DNA of 51,688 nt from Mesostigma viride (GCA_009746045.1 RPFO01000178.1:872125-923812), one strand, 5' to 3'. Shown: positions 27,701-37,967, counted from the stretch's first letter. The notes: a model not told the origin generated them from the sequence alone. Translations and numbers: made by a program.

Positions 27701-30537
27701 AGTCGATATACCTTATGTGAGGGGTATCAGCGATACTCCCACGTGGATAGCGCAGAACGTTATCCCCGTTCTATCCTTCTGGACCCAAACAGACAGCCGG
27801 GAAACCAGTGAACGAACAAATTATCGGAACCAACCACGGGAACGTAACCGTCACGAAAGCCACCACCACAAAGATAAGAATCAGATTACTCATCACGACG
27901 ACGTTGCTACCGAACCAAGGCAGCATCAAATTCACCGTTCCGGACTTCGCATTCAGCGACACGTTCAACGTTGGAAATGGGCTGTTCGAGGTCGGTAGGG
28001 TCTCCACCCCGTACAGTTATGTTACGAGCTACAACCGAATCCCGACACAATCCGTCCTGGTCACACTGGACCCGGGATACCCGAACGTTTCCAACCCTTA
28101 CGAGTTAAGATTCACGGTCACGTTCGCTATCGCTCCTGAGGGGTTTACCGCGAACCCCCAGTCATCCACCGAGACCGTCATAGACTCGGGGTCCGCGGGG
28201 TGGAGCGCGCTGGTGAAGGAGCACGTGCCGAAGACGCCTCCTTCCGGGGAGTACGAACCGTACACGCGTACCGCCAACGTTCGGTTCGTCTCTAGCGCCG
28301 GTGACAAGAGTTTCACGTACTCGGCCAAACTGTCCGCGTCGAACTGGAGCGGGCAGACAGGGTCGCAGATACAGGTCGCGTTCCAGTGGTCGTCGTTCCA
28401 GGTGTCCAGCGAGCGCGCGGAGTTCCCGAGCGCTGTCTCCGACGTGATCGCGACTACTTCCGGGTTCGGAGTGCGAGCGATCGCTATTGACGAGGTGGAA
28501 GGGGAGGACGATCAGATCGAGGTCACCTTTTCTCTCCGCGGATCTCTCACCCATTACAATAACGCCCCACGTACGGATGGGCCTCATGACGTCAATTTTG
28601 TCACAAAAGCGACTATACTCAATGACTTCGAAACGTCGCGCCCCCCCTCACCGGCTGGTCACTGTCCTACATCGCAAACTCGACCTATCTGTACGCAAGC
28701 GAGATGGTGGCTCGGTACCGCGTCGTTCCATTTTTTGCCCTCCCGAGCGGCGGCCTCGAAAACCCGACCAAACTGGCTATCAAGTTTGAAACAAAAACCA
28801 ATTATTTCAGCCACCAGTTTGGAGACGTGTTCTTCTCACTGTCCTTGTTCATCGACGCGGCGATCGACACACAGCAGATCACTCTCCCAAACCTCCTCAA
28901 CTTTATCACACCCACACTCAGTCACTATTCCGGCAGTCAGATCAAAGTGACTCTGAAGTTCTCTTCTGCTCCCAAATCGGACGATGACACGCTACTGAAA
29001 ACCGACCCTCAACTGTTCTTCTACACAAATTATTTAATACACTCGTACAACACTGATCAGATATCCGTGCCAAATCACGCCGGGCTACCAGTGTTTTTGG
29101 GATACGGTACACTTAACGGGCAGCAGGATAACACGACGTTCGAGTATTCCGTTCAAGCACCGATAGGTTTAATCTCTCCACTTTTGACATCGAGGCAGGA
29201 ATCAACATAACCCCTGCAAATAGTTCTTCGGTTGGGCGGGTGATACGGACACAAAACGATGCCCCGTTCGTGTGGCCGCCAACTAAAAACAGAGGCATCC
29301 GACTCATCGTGGACGGTGTCAGCTTTCTCTACACGCCCACGCTGACACCCCGCATTTACATCCAACAATCCACATCCAATGCGAAGGAGTTTATAGTCAC
29401 GTTCGACTTCTCCTTTTGTCATCGATTGCCCACTCTCGACGTCGTCGAGAGCGACTTCACGTTATTTGGCTACACATTGACGGATGTGACCACGGACCCT
29501 GACACCTGGTCCTGGGTCCCGGCCACTCACGAGTTGGTTTCTTTCACGAGAGGCGCACCCGGATCCATGGTCTGGACGGCGGTCGCGCGCATCACCGAAT
29601 ACCCCAGGGATCGTGTGGCACCTATGGCGTCCATAATGCAGGACATTTTCCAAGACTCCGCGGGAGTTAAAAATTATGCCACGGATTCCGATAAATGGCA
29701 AGAACTGCGACTTTTCATCATACCTCCTATGTGGAGATGGAAATTTTGGGTACAGACATCCAGGCTTCAAAACGTGATGTCGACCCCCATCATTTTAGAC
29801 GTCCGGTATGTGAGTATTCCATTGAACGGGACGAGCAGACAGTACCCGAGTGCCGCATCCATACTGGAGTCGCTTAACGCTGTTGACGAATCCGGAGTCA
29901 GAAAGGTCACGATGTCGTTTCAGAAATCCGAAATCGAGGTCACGGGAGAAACGGTGGGGCTGTTCTATTTGGGATTGACCGAAACCAATTTCGACATGTT
30001 TCGCCTGTCCGTCAACGTCGCGTGGTTTGCCGGGGCCCCGGGCACCATCAAGCTGACACTGCCCGCGGATCTGGCCCCGGTGGACGCGGAGGGGTTCAGC
30101 AACGAACGGTGCGTCCTTACGTGGTCCATAGAGTTCAACCCGTTATTCACTCCGACCCCGTTCGTCCTCACCATGAACCAGCCTTCACCAACTCGACGTC
30201 GTGGGTGTTTACTTACACCATAACTCCGACGCCGACGTACTTTGGGACTCGTCCGATACTGTATAAGGTGGATCCAAACACCAATACTCGAACGCAGCTG
30301 AATTACTCGGTGGCCTCGGATTCCAGCACGCAACTCTACAAACTCCTCACTAATAACGTTTCTTCCAACGACGTCAAGTGGGAGTTGGAATACGAACCAG
30401 GGGCACTGCAAGGCCCGATCGGAGCCGCGAACGAGGTTATGTCTAACGTTCTGCCAGTGATCGGAAGTGTCGCGCTTCCGGGAGCTAATCCCCTCTCCAC
30501 TCGCGCCCGAATGACCTCCGCGTACATCGTCCCATAA
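24781..30537 (+). pseudogene. Very long fibre/adhesin gene broken by five frameshifts
   Basis: Six open stretches follow each other in changing frames from 24781 to 30537: 24781-27162, 27084-27998, 27808-28950, a stretch through 29210, one through 30223 and one through 30537. Frame changes lie near 27085-27100, 27785-27808, 28641-28647 (a C7 run), 29155-29165 and 30178-30190. The N-terminus is fibre-like (ISDGAITTEKLDPDLLARL; FTGSYNELRDKPDSL). The rest is a series of beta-strand-rich Ig-like repeats (LPLSDAVSGLTNVSGDNRTF; VAVTFDYVSQSVLDDTYG). Such proteins form attachment fibres. The two downstream fibre genes are intact. Either this gene is decaying or the assembly has indels. Confidence 0.75.
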
Positions 30538-30568
30538 ACATCTTATATATACAGGAGGCATCTGTACC

Positions 30569-33500
30569 ATGTCCAGCACTCTTACCATACGCGTGACGCT
30601 TTCACGAGACGTATCAGGCGTGACCGCCGACCTGTTTCGAGCGACCTTGACAAGCGGGACCACGTCTGACATCACGCATTTGCCCGTCGTGAGCGTCGCT
30701 CCGGTCTCCGCGAGCGTCTACGACATAACGATCGACAAGAGCGGCGTGAGCGCGACCGTCGCGGCCGGTACAATCACACTGTACCTCCCCGTAGGTGTCC
30801 TCGACGCCGCAGGAGACACAAACGCGGACACATGGGTGACGGTGGACTTCCTCCAAGCGACGCCCTACCAGCCGTCCATCCAGGTGTCCACCCGCGCGCC
30901 GGACCAGGGCGCGGTGAAGTACATGAAAGCGGACATCACATTCCCGCGCGACGTCACGGGATTCGCGTCCGACGGCATCAAGATCCGACAGCAGGCCCCG
31001 GAATCCGCCAAGGGGTGGAAGTTCGAGCTGGGGGACGAATGCCCGTGCCTGACGAGGGGGCTGTTCACCGGGGTGTTCGCGAGCCCCCTGGGCGACTCGC
31101 TGGTGCCGCTGTCCCTGCTCTCCAGCGGGGCGGACACGTACCGCTGGGAGTTCACCGAGTCTGCGGAGAGCACCGTGGGGACGCCCGCAAAGTCCTTCAC
31201 GGGAGGCGGGGACCCTTTGGTGGTGGAGGGCGGCGTGTTGAAGGTGGGCGAGGGGGTGAGCCCGGTGACGAGCGGCCTCCCGTACGGCACATTCACGCTG
31301 TCGGTGCTCGTGATCCCCCAGCAGGACCTGTCCACTTCCACGGGGGGGTACAAGGACCTGATAGAGTACGGGTTCGCGGACGTGAAGGTGACGGACGACG
31401 GCCACTTGCGTTTCTATGACGGCAACAACGCCTTCACGACGACCGCGACGGTTGACTCTGCGCCCTTTCACCTCGCCGTAACGAACGAGGGGTCCGCCTT
31501 CAAGGTGTACAAGGACGGTGCGCTGATCGGCTCGTCCAACGACAGTTATATGGGATACGGACAGCTGCGACTGTCTCAGGGCGTCGCGGGGTGGTCGATA
31601 TGGTACACGGACGCGCGGGTGATCGCGGGGACGGCCGTCTCGGACTCGAACACGCTGGTGTACGGCTGGCGGGAGACGTACTCGCAGAGAAAGGCCAGAG
31701 AGTTCTGTCTGGAGTTCGACCTGGACACGACGGAGGTGCCGAAGGGCTCGCTGAACGTGGCCGTCGAGGAGGGCGCGGCGACGGACGCGGACGAGAAGGC
31801 GAGTTCCGCGAACAACACCACGATCAAGTACCCCGAGCCGCTTCGGTTTTCGCTATCGTTCCAGGACGTGGTGGGACGGGCGCTGGATCCGATGGGCAAT
31901 GGGCTGCAGAACTGGTTTCAGATGGTGGTGACTTGGAATAGAGCCGTGAGCGACTTCCAGACGAGCGGTTTCCAGGTGAAGTACGTCCGAGCCGGCGTCG
32001 AACCCGTCACGGTGCCGGTCACAAAGGTGACGCCCGCTTCGTCGTCTGGGGCGACATACACGCTACTTGTCGACAAGACAGAGGTGGGGGGGGACGACGG
32101 GTTCATTGGCCTAGAGGTTTACAAAGACACGGTGGTTGACGCGGTGGCCCCCACCGAGTCTAACGCGCATTTAGTCCGATACCACCAATTTGTGAATGTG
32201 GAATCTCCATTCCTTGACCCCCATATATGGGTCGATTTCTCGGACCTGGGAACGCTTTACCAAGATGATGAGGGGTCCGTCCCGGTGACAGCAGACGGAC
32301 AGCAGATCGTGACCGTCAAGAGCAAAACACTCACTCAATATCGGTTTGTCGCGTCTTCTTCTTCCAAACCTTGTCTCCGAGTGCTCACGTATGGCCTACA
32401 AGGTGTTTATGCTTCATTTACGGACTTAAATAAGATGGTTATGACCGAAAGTATTGCCGCCGGGGAGTATACTCTTTTCTATGTCGCAAAGAAAGGAGGG
32501 TTCAAGCCCTACCAGCGTCTCTTCTGGGTCGGTAGCAGCGTTCTTGACGAGTCTTATATAGACCACTTGGCAGATTCCATATTAAATGCTTCATTCAAGT
32601 CTGGACTCACTAACGCTCCTCTGGGCATTTTCCGTTCCGGCGGCCCGTGGTCAAAGTTTTATTTGATATCCGAAAGGTTTCAGGGAAGTGCAAAGACCGT
32701 GTGGAGAGATGGAACGTTACTCGAGGTGGATACAAGCGGGAGCGTGAAGGTTTCGTCTACCGCGCAAGTGTATATAAACAGCTTTGGACTGAAATCTTCC
32801 ACTCCGAGGGAGGGGTATTGCGACTATGGGGAGATCATATACTTCAATAGAGCACTCTCCGATGATCAGATACAAAACGTTAACACTCTCTTAATGGCAA
32901 AATGGAATTCCCTTGTAGACAATGCCATCCCCGACGCCTGGGTGGACTTTTCTGACACGACCACGCTATATCAGGATGTCGCCGAAACTACTAATGCATC
33001 GGGTAACGCAGATCCCATACGTCGCGTTGTTAGCAAGTCCCCTGAACGAAGCACATTTTCGGCTCCGACTGATTCGTGGAGACCCTCGGTGGTTGTCGGT
33101 ACGCCTGGATTCGCGTCATTTACCGACGCCAACAGTTTGGTATTGGATGTCAGGCGTTTTACGGTTATGGAATTCACTCTTTTCTACGTAGCCAGAAAAG
33201 GTGCGTTTCGGTCTGCGCACCGTGTGATGTGGGTGGGCAGAGAGCGGTTAGCATATGACGCTGCCGCCATTCATTGGACATCGTCGACAGCGGTTACATG
33301 TGCGCCCCAAATCACTTTATTTACAAATAGCGACTCCTGGACAACTTTCTATGTGATTGGAGAGAGAGTCCTTTGTGGAAAGAGAGACGTTTGGAAAAAT
33401 ACCCTTTTGATGGGCTCCTCGACCTCCTCGACGAGCCTCAATGTCACCAACGCCCTTGTGGTCCTAAATGGAAACCAGCACCCTCAAGGCCCTAACCCTG

Positions 33501-33616
33501 CCAACCGCGGATATATCGATTATGGCGAGGTCATCTTTTATAACAGCGCTCTCTTGGATGAACAGGTCAGCGAGGTCCACTCCTACCTCATGACCAAGTG
33601 GGCCGCGCTCCTGTAG
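30569..33616 (+). CDS. Multi-domain adhesin: Ig-like plus LamG-like modules
   Basis: 1015 residues in one frame. Residues about 1-90 and 105-165 are Ig-like (LTIRVTLSRDVSGVTADLF; YMKADITFPRDVTGF). Residues about 170-360 resemble a LamG/concanavalin A fold (GTFTLSVLVIPQQDLSTSTG ... LAVTNEGSAFKVYKDGALIG). An Ig-like part resumes at about 365-545. Two more LamG-like modules follow, at about 551-785 and 788-1015, each opening with W-V-D-F-S-D and T-L-Y-Q-D and ending with a YGE-x-I-x-x-x-N-x-A-L-x-x-x-Q signature. The last two modules are AT-richer than the front. It would be an attachment or host-binding virion protein. The next gene is its shorter paralog. Confidence 0.75.
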   Translation: MSSTLTIRVTLSRDVSGVTADLFRATLTSGTTSDITHLPVVSVAPVSASVYDITIDKSGVSATVAAGTITLYLPVGVLDAAGDTNADTWVTVDFLQATPYQPSIQVSTRAPDQGAVKYMKADITFPRDVTGFASDGIKIRQQAPESAKGWKFELGDECPCLTRGLFTGVFASPLGDSLVPLSLLSSGADTYRWEFTESAESTVGTPAKSFTGGGDPLVVEGGVLKVGEGVSPVTSGLPYGTFTLSVLVIPQQDLSTSTGGYKDLIEYGFADVKVTDDGHLRFYDGNNAFTTTATVDSAPFHLAVTNEGSAFKVYKDGALIGSSNDSYMGYGQLRLSQGVAGWSIWYTDARVIAGTAVSDSNTLVYGWRETYSQRKAREFCLEFDLDTTEVPKGSLNVAVEEGAATDADEKASSANNTTIKYPEPLRFSLSFQDVVGRALDPMGNGLQNWFQMVVTWNRAVSDFQTSGFQVKYVRAGVEPVTVPVTKVTPASSSGATYTLLVDKTEVGGDDGFIGLEVYKDTVVDAVAPTESNAHLVRYHQFVNVESPFLDPHIWVDFSDLGTLYQDDEGSVPVTADGQQIVTVKSKTLTQYRFVASSSSKPCLRVLTYGLQGVYASFTDLNKMVMTESIAAGEYTLFYVAKKGGFKPYQRLFWVGSSVLDESYIDHLADSILNASFKSGLTNAPLGIFRSGGPWSKFYLISERFQGSAKTVWRDGTLLEVDTSGSVKVSSTAQVYINSFGLKSSTPREGYCDYGEIIYFNRALSDDQIQNVNTLLMAKWNSLVDNAIPDAWVDFSDTTTLYQDVAETTNASGNADPIRRVVSKSPERSTFSAPTDSWRPSVVVGTPGFASFTDANSLVLDVRRFTVMEFTLFYVARKGAFRSAHRVMWVGRERLAYDAAAIHWTSSTAVTCAPQITLFTNSDSWTTFYVIGERVLCGKRDVWKNTLLMGSSTSSTSLNVTNALVVLNGNQHPQGPNPANRGYIDYGEVIFYNSALLDEQVSEVHSYLMTKWAALL

Positions 33617-33657
33617 AGCAAAAAAATATCCCCGCCACGTTGTAAGAAGTTGTAAGA

Positions 33658-34707
33658 ATGACCGACACGATCACGGTGCGCGTCACGTTCTCTCGCGACG
33701 TATTGGGCGTCTTGCCCCAGCTGTTTCAAGCCACGTTCACGGACGAGGTGACCGCCGAGAACATCCCGCTGACTGTGCAGTCCGCCGTGCCCGTCACGGC
33801 CAGCGTCTACGACCTGTTCATGGCCAGGGGCGCGATCCCCGCCACGGTGAAGGAGGGCATGATCAAGCTTTTCCTCCCGGCCGGCTCTCTGACGACGGTG
33901 GGGGAGGACAACACGAACGCGGACACCCAGTGGAACCTGCGGTTCACGCAGCCGACGCCGTACTACCCGACCATCACCATATCCAGGCGGGAGCCGGACA
34001 CCGCCTGGGACATGCTTCTGAAGGTGGACGTGAGCTTCCCGCGCGACGTGACGGGGTTCACTGCGGACGCCATAAAGTTCCGGGTGGCGGACCCCGACCC
34101 CACAAAGCAGTGGGACTACGACTACCAGGCGCTCATGGATGGCCTGTTTGCTTCAAAGGGCGCCTTTACGGCTTTGGATGCCAGGAATTATCGTTTGGAA
34201 TTCAATTACAGCCCGGCACGAGTGATGGTGCCTGTGGGGCAGTTGAACGTCTACATCGAGGAGGGTGCGGCCCTGGATGCCAACGAGAGACCATCGGCCG
34301 CCCACAACAACACGCTATCCTACACTTTCCAGGAGCCTTTGCAGATGTACTTGTCCTTTCAGGACTCTAACGGCGCGCCCGTCGATCCCGTGGGCAACGG
34401 CCTCAAGAACGTCTTCAAGATGGTGGTCACGTGGACCCGCTCGGTCGCCGGCTTCCAGGATAGCGGGTTCGTGGCCAAGTTCCTGAGACTGGGAGAGGCG
34501 CCCGCGAGCGTCCCCGTGACGGGCATCTCGCCGGTGGACGGGAGCGGCACCACGTACACCCTCACGCTGGACAAGACGGCGGTCGCGGGCACAAACAGCG
34601 GGTTCATAGGGCTGGAGGTGCCTGCTGGCACCGTGGCGGGCGAGAACGACCCCGCAGACCTGAACCCCTATCGCATCAGGTGGTACGGTTTCTCTTACTC
34701 GGCTTAA
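33658..34707 (+). CDS. Ig-like fibre protein, short paralog of the upstream adhesin
   Basis: 349 residues. It starts like the upstream protein (ITVRVTFSRDVLGVLPQLF against LTIRVTLSRDVSGVTADLF). It shares the second Ig-like domain (DVSFPRDVTGFTADAIKF) and the later one (LSFQDSNGAPVDPVGNGLKN, then VVTWTRSVAGFQDSGF). It lacks the LamG-like insert between them and both C-terminal LamG-like modules. The domains look like bacterial Ig-like folds used in adhesins and phage fibres. It sits 41 bases after the upstream gene, on the same strand, and probably arose by tandem duplication. Confidence 0.75.
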   Translation: MTDTITVRVTFSRDVLGVLPQLFQATFTDEVTAENIPLTVQSAVPVTASVYDLFMARGAIPATVKEGMIKLFLPAGSLTTVGEDNTNADTQWNLRFTQPTPYYPTITISRREPDTAWDMLLKVDVSFPRDVTGFTADAIKFRVADPDPTKQWDYDYQALMDGLFASKGAFTALDARNYRLEFNYSPARVMVPVGQLNVYIEEGAALDANERPSAAHNNTLSYTFQEPLQMYLSFQDSNGAPVDPVGNGLKNVFKMVVTWTRSVAGFQDSGFVAKFLRLGEAPASVPVTGISPVDGSGTTYTLTLDKTAVAGTNSGFIGLEVPAGTVAGENDPADLNPYRIRWYGFSYSA

Positions 34708-34711
34708 CTGG

Positions 34712-35599
34712 TCACAACGCGAGGGCCGGGTATACGCGGTGTAGGCTCAGGGCGGTCAGCACGTACTGCAGCACGCGCCTCTTCCCCTCCTGCCATTCCC
34801 CGCACGCGCGGATGGCAGCCTCCACCTTCTGCCTGTGGTCGTCGAGCATGACCGAGGCCGCGTGGTGGTCGAGTATGACCAGGTGGGCGAAGTACACGTG
34901 CCATTGCGGAAGGTAGTCCATGTTGACAATGTTGATGATGTCGGGCGACACGACCTCCCCGTCCTCCCCCCCGATTTCCACCATCATCTCGACGACGTCG
35001 GTGGCGATCCGCTCGAGGCCGCACACGAGCGACTCGTGCTCCCTCATCGCCTTGACGAGCTCTGGGTGCTGCATGAGGTGCAGCGTGGAATGCCTCTGGT
35101 ATCCCAGGTCGCGCACTTGCTTGTCCAGCCTCCACAGGTCCGCGGGGTGGAAGGGGATGCGGGTGACCGGGTCCTCGAACTTGCCGGAGGAGTTGATGTA
35201 GTCCACGAGGCTGAGGGCGTCGAACCCGACGACCTGGCGGTTGGGCCGCACGAACTTGAATACCCTCTCCTTGGGGGGCAGGGGCTCCATGAGGATGGGG
35301 TCCTCTCTGTTGTGGGGGATGAGGGCCAGGCGCCGGGCTATACACTTGCGCGCCCTCCACTTCCTGAGAACGGTGCGCCTGACCCACCGCTGGATCCGCA
35401 TGGCGCACTGATTGGCGTAGACGGAGCACTCGAGCTGGCGCTTGGTGAGGTTCCGCAGGGGCACGATCCCTTGCATGATGGCTATCTTTCGGAGCTTGGC
35501 GATCGTTAGTCCGCCGTAGTACCTTTTGGGTATGACCCCCGAGGACGCCACTCCCAGACGCAGGGCGGGAACGCCGACCGCGGGCCTGAAGTCCTTCAT
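34712..35599 (-). CDS. U-box-like protein with an IQ-like segment
   Basis: 295 residues from ATG 35599. Residues about 30-80 start SAP-like (LTIAKLRKIAIMQGIVPLRN) and continue into a basic IQ-like helix (CAMRIQRWVRRTVLRKWRAR). Then a region resembling modified RING/U-box folds: NREDPILMEPLPPKERVFKF, then GKFEDPVTRIPFHPADLWRL. This N-x-x-D-P-I...F-x-D-P-x-T-R pattern is seen in giant viruses and some protists. If a true U-box, it would act as a ubiquitin E3 ligase. No zinc ligands are expected for a U-box. It converges with the fibre gene, leaving 4 bases between them. Confidence 0.55.
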   Translation of the reverse strand: MKDFRPAVGVPALRLGVASSGVIPKRYYGGLTIAKLRKIAIMQGIVPLRNLTKRQLECSVYANQCAMRIQRWVRRTVLRKWRARKCIARRLALIPHNREDPILMEPLPPKERVFKFVRPNRQVVGFDALSLVDYINSSGKFEDPVTRIPFHPADLWRLDKQVRDLGYQRHSTLHLMQHPELVKAMREHESLVCGLERIATDVVEMMVEIGGEDGEVVSPDIINIVNMDYLPQWHVYFAHLVILDHHAASVMLDDHRQKVEAAIRACGEWQEGKRRVLQYVLTALSLHRVYPALAL

Positions 35600-35729
35600 G
35601 GTTGGTTCTAGTAGTAGGGTGGGATTACACCTGGGGGTGAGTTTTTTTCGACCCGTCTCTGAACGCGCTCGGGGTGCGGAATGTCTGTCAAGACTTTAAT
35701 AATCTGGGTTGTTATTATGATGATAATCT

Positions 35730-36827
35730 ATGGGTGCAAACACGAAAAAGAGGCTCTCCGCAGAAAAAAGGAAGGTGGTCAAAAGACACAGAGTGGCCAT
35801 GAAAACAGAGAGCGAAGGCGTGGATATAGAGGCACTTAACGAAAGGATGCAAACCCTCGGTGTGGGCACGGATGAAGGGGAGGCGTCACTGACGTCCTTG
35901 CCGGGCGGGTTGCAGAGAAGGATCCTTGGCGAGTACATCATGAAAAGGAATCCGTCTAAGGCAGAACTGAAGCAATTGTCGCTAATGAGCAGAGATTCTG
36001 CGGGGGCGGTAGTGGACGCCGCCCCGCGTCAGGCCGATGCGAGGTTCGAACGAGCGCTGAGAGAGGAGAGGGTTGCTCAAAACAGGGCGGACGCCGCCGA
36101 AATGACCGGTATTTATGTCGATCCACACGATTTTGAAGCCGCCACAACCCTCGTGCGTCAAAGCGCAAGGGCGTACAACCAAGCCCTCCACAAAACGTGG
36201 GACGCAAAACGCGATATAGCCAAACGGCACGCCTATGCTAACCGCGTCAGTCGTGTGCTCGGTGAACCTCCCCCGAATCCAGGCAACCACCATCTCACCC
36301 GCCCCGACGTTACTTTGTCCCTTCTCCTGGGCGAACAAGGGGAGGACCCGTTACACCCGCCGCTGTCGAACACGGGCGACCGCGCTTTACGATGGCACGA
36401 GCTAAGAAAGCGACGGGATGATGCCGACGAAAAGCGTCACAGGGCTGAACTATCCGCAATGATCCCCGCCGAGGTGGAGGCTCGGGACAACAGCAGAGAG
36501 CCCGCGCATCGTTTTCGACCACCTCCCGGCGACGTTCAGCGGGTATGGGATCGAGGGGGATATCTTAGCAGAGGGGTAGGACAGGAATTCACTTTAGACA
36601 GTACCTTTAACGGAAACCCGGAATACGTCATTGACAGGACTCGAGGACTGCGGGCGATGGACGAACAAACTCGGCGCGACATGCTCGACGCCATGCACGA
36701 CCTGGTCGCAGACCGCAGGGATGTCCGTCGCGCGGCCGGTATGGAATGGCCGGGAGGGCCCCGAATCGACGAGCACATAGCATCCGACTTGTATCAAAAC
36801 GACATCGTGAACACCCCACCAATGTGA
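35730..36827 (+). CDS. Basic N-terminus plus F-box-like protein (second copy)
   Basis: 365 residues. The N-terminal 25 residues are basic (KKRLSAEKRKVVKRHRVAMK). An F-box-like segment is at about 50-85 (LTSLPGGLQRRILGEYI ... LKQLSLMSRDS). The rest is Arg/Asp-rich and helical with no known domain. The architecture matches the gene at 13289-14269, although the bodies are too diverged to align by eye. Its function as an SCF adaptor is inference. Confidence 0.6.
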   Translation: MGANTKKRLSAEKRKVVKRHRVAMKTESEGVDIEALNERMQTLGVGTDEGEASLTSLPGGLQRRILGEYIMKRNPSKAELKQLSLMSRDSAGAVVDAAPRQADARFERALREERVAQNRADAAEMTGIYVDPHDFEAATTLVRQSARAYNQALHKTWDAKRDIAKRHAYANRVSRVLGEPPPNPGNHHLTRPDVTLSLLLGEQGEDPLHPPLSNTGDRALRWHELRKRRDDADEKRHRAELSAMIPAEVEARDNSREPAHRFRPPPGDVQRVWDRGGYLSRGVGQEFTLDSTFNGNPEYVIDRTRGLRAMDEQTRRDMLDAMHDLVADRRDVRRAAGMEWPGGPRIDEHIASDLYQNDIVNTPPM

Positions 36828-36908
36828 ATTTTCACTGTCAAGGAAGCTTCCGAATCCCTCTCACGGCTCGAGAAATGCGTTCGGAAGCGACCACCACCCG
36901 TGGTCTCT

Positions 36909-36992
36909 GAAAATTTCCCTGAGCCAGGCGGCGAGACACACCTGTCACGGATCGACAAGGGGTAATCAAGATCATCCAGCTCTTCGCGTTTA
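36909..36992 (+). pseudogene. Duplicated scrap of the Bro-like domain
   Basis: A stretch of about 76 bases is nearly the same as 37288-37363 in the gene just to the right: gcgagacac...gtcac...atcgacaagg...atcaagatcatccagctctt. Read in frame it gives a G-V-I-K-I-I-Q-L phrase of the Bro-like domain. It has no start and no upstream or downstream partner. It is the remnant of a second copy next to a functional one. Confidence 0.7.
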
Positions 36993-37043
36993 TTTTGAGT
37001 ATTCTAATTTCTGTGTATCAATTCATAAGAACACTTGCTTAAC

Positions 37044-37967
37044 ATGTCTCAAATTGTCGTTCAGTATTTACAGCCTGTCCATGCACTTCCGGATGGCGAC
37101 CAGGATCCTTTTGCCAACAAGATCCGCGTGACGCCGGATGGAAAGATTTCAGTTATCGACGTCATCAAACATGTTTTGTTCACCCAGGAGGATGGTACAC
37201 TCACAAAAAATGCTGGCATTCACGCCAACACCGCCTTTTCACGGTTAAGGGAGGAGCATCGAGAGGTTTACTCTGTTTGTGTACACCTCAAATTCCCCGG
37301 TCCAGGGCAGCGAGACACGCCCGTCACCGACCGACAAGGTGTCATCAAGATCATCCAGCTCTTGCCCGGTAAGAAGGCCGCCACCTTCCGCCACTCCATG
37401 GCGGTGCTGCTGGAGAAGTACCTGGACGCGGACCCGGGGCTCATCCAGGACCTGCACGAGAGGTATCGCGAGAAGACCGGCGAGGAGTTCACGCCTCTGC
37501 CCCGCCAGCAAGTCACAGAGGCCCCTCGCATCAAGGCCTGCGAGAAGACGAAACTGGACATGCGCGCCATCAAGGACAGCAGCTCCCAGCCCGTCCCGGC
37601 TCGATTGTACGCCATCGTTAACAATAACGCCAACAAACTGGCGACGGGGTACGAGTACACCGCCGACTACAGGAGGGACCAGGGGCTCACGAAGAAGAGC
37701 CAGGCAACCCGCGACACGTTCACGGACGGGATGTGTTCCTTGACCGAATTCTTCCACCAGCGACACCTGTCCATGGTGTCGAAGGGGGGCGACCCGGAGA
37801 AGGCGGCCATGGACATCGTAGAGGCCCTGATGCCGGGTCTCAAGAAGCTGGGTCACTACGAGGAGGCGCGCGAGTACCGCGGACCGGAGTTCGCCGCCAA
37901 GAACAAGCGCCTTATGCTGTCGAACCAGGCATGGAACAGGGATGCCAGAATTAAGTTGGCCGCTTGA
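37044..37967 (+). CDS. Bro/KilA-N-like protein, paralog of 21306-22214
   Basis: 307 residues from ATG 37044 (MSQIVVQYLQP). The conserved domain (DPFANKIRVTPDGKISVIDV; LKFPGPGQRDTPVTDRQGVI; IIQLLPGKKAATFRHSM) is at residues about 20-145 and nearly matches the 21306 protein. The C-terminal helical half (RDTFTDGMCSLTEFFHQRHL) is also shared. This domain is found in large DNA viruses and their hosts and is thought to bind DNA. A scrap of a second copy lies just upstream at 36909-36992. Confidence 0.75.
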   Translation: MSQIVVQYLQPVHALPDGDQDPFANKIRVTPDGKISVIDVIKHVLFTQEDGTLTKNAGIHANTAFSRLREEHREVYSVCVHLKFPGPGQRDTPVTDRQGVIKIIQLLPGKKAATFRHSMAVLLEKYLDADPGLIQDLHERYREKTGEEFTPLPRQQVTEAPRIKACEKTKLDMRAIKDSSSQPVPARLYAIVNNNANKLATGYEYTADYRRDQGLTKKSQATRDTFTDGMCSLTEFFHQRHLSMVSKGGDPEKAAMDIVEALMPGLKKLGHYEEAREYRGPEFAAKNKRLMLSNQAWNRDARIKLAA

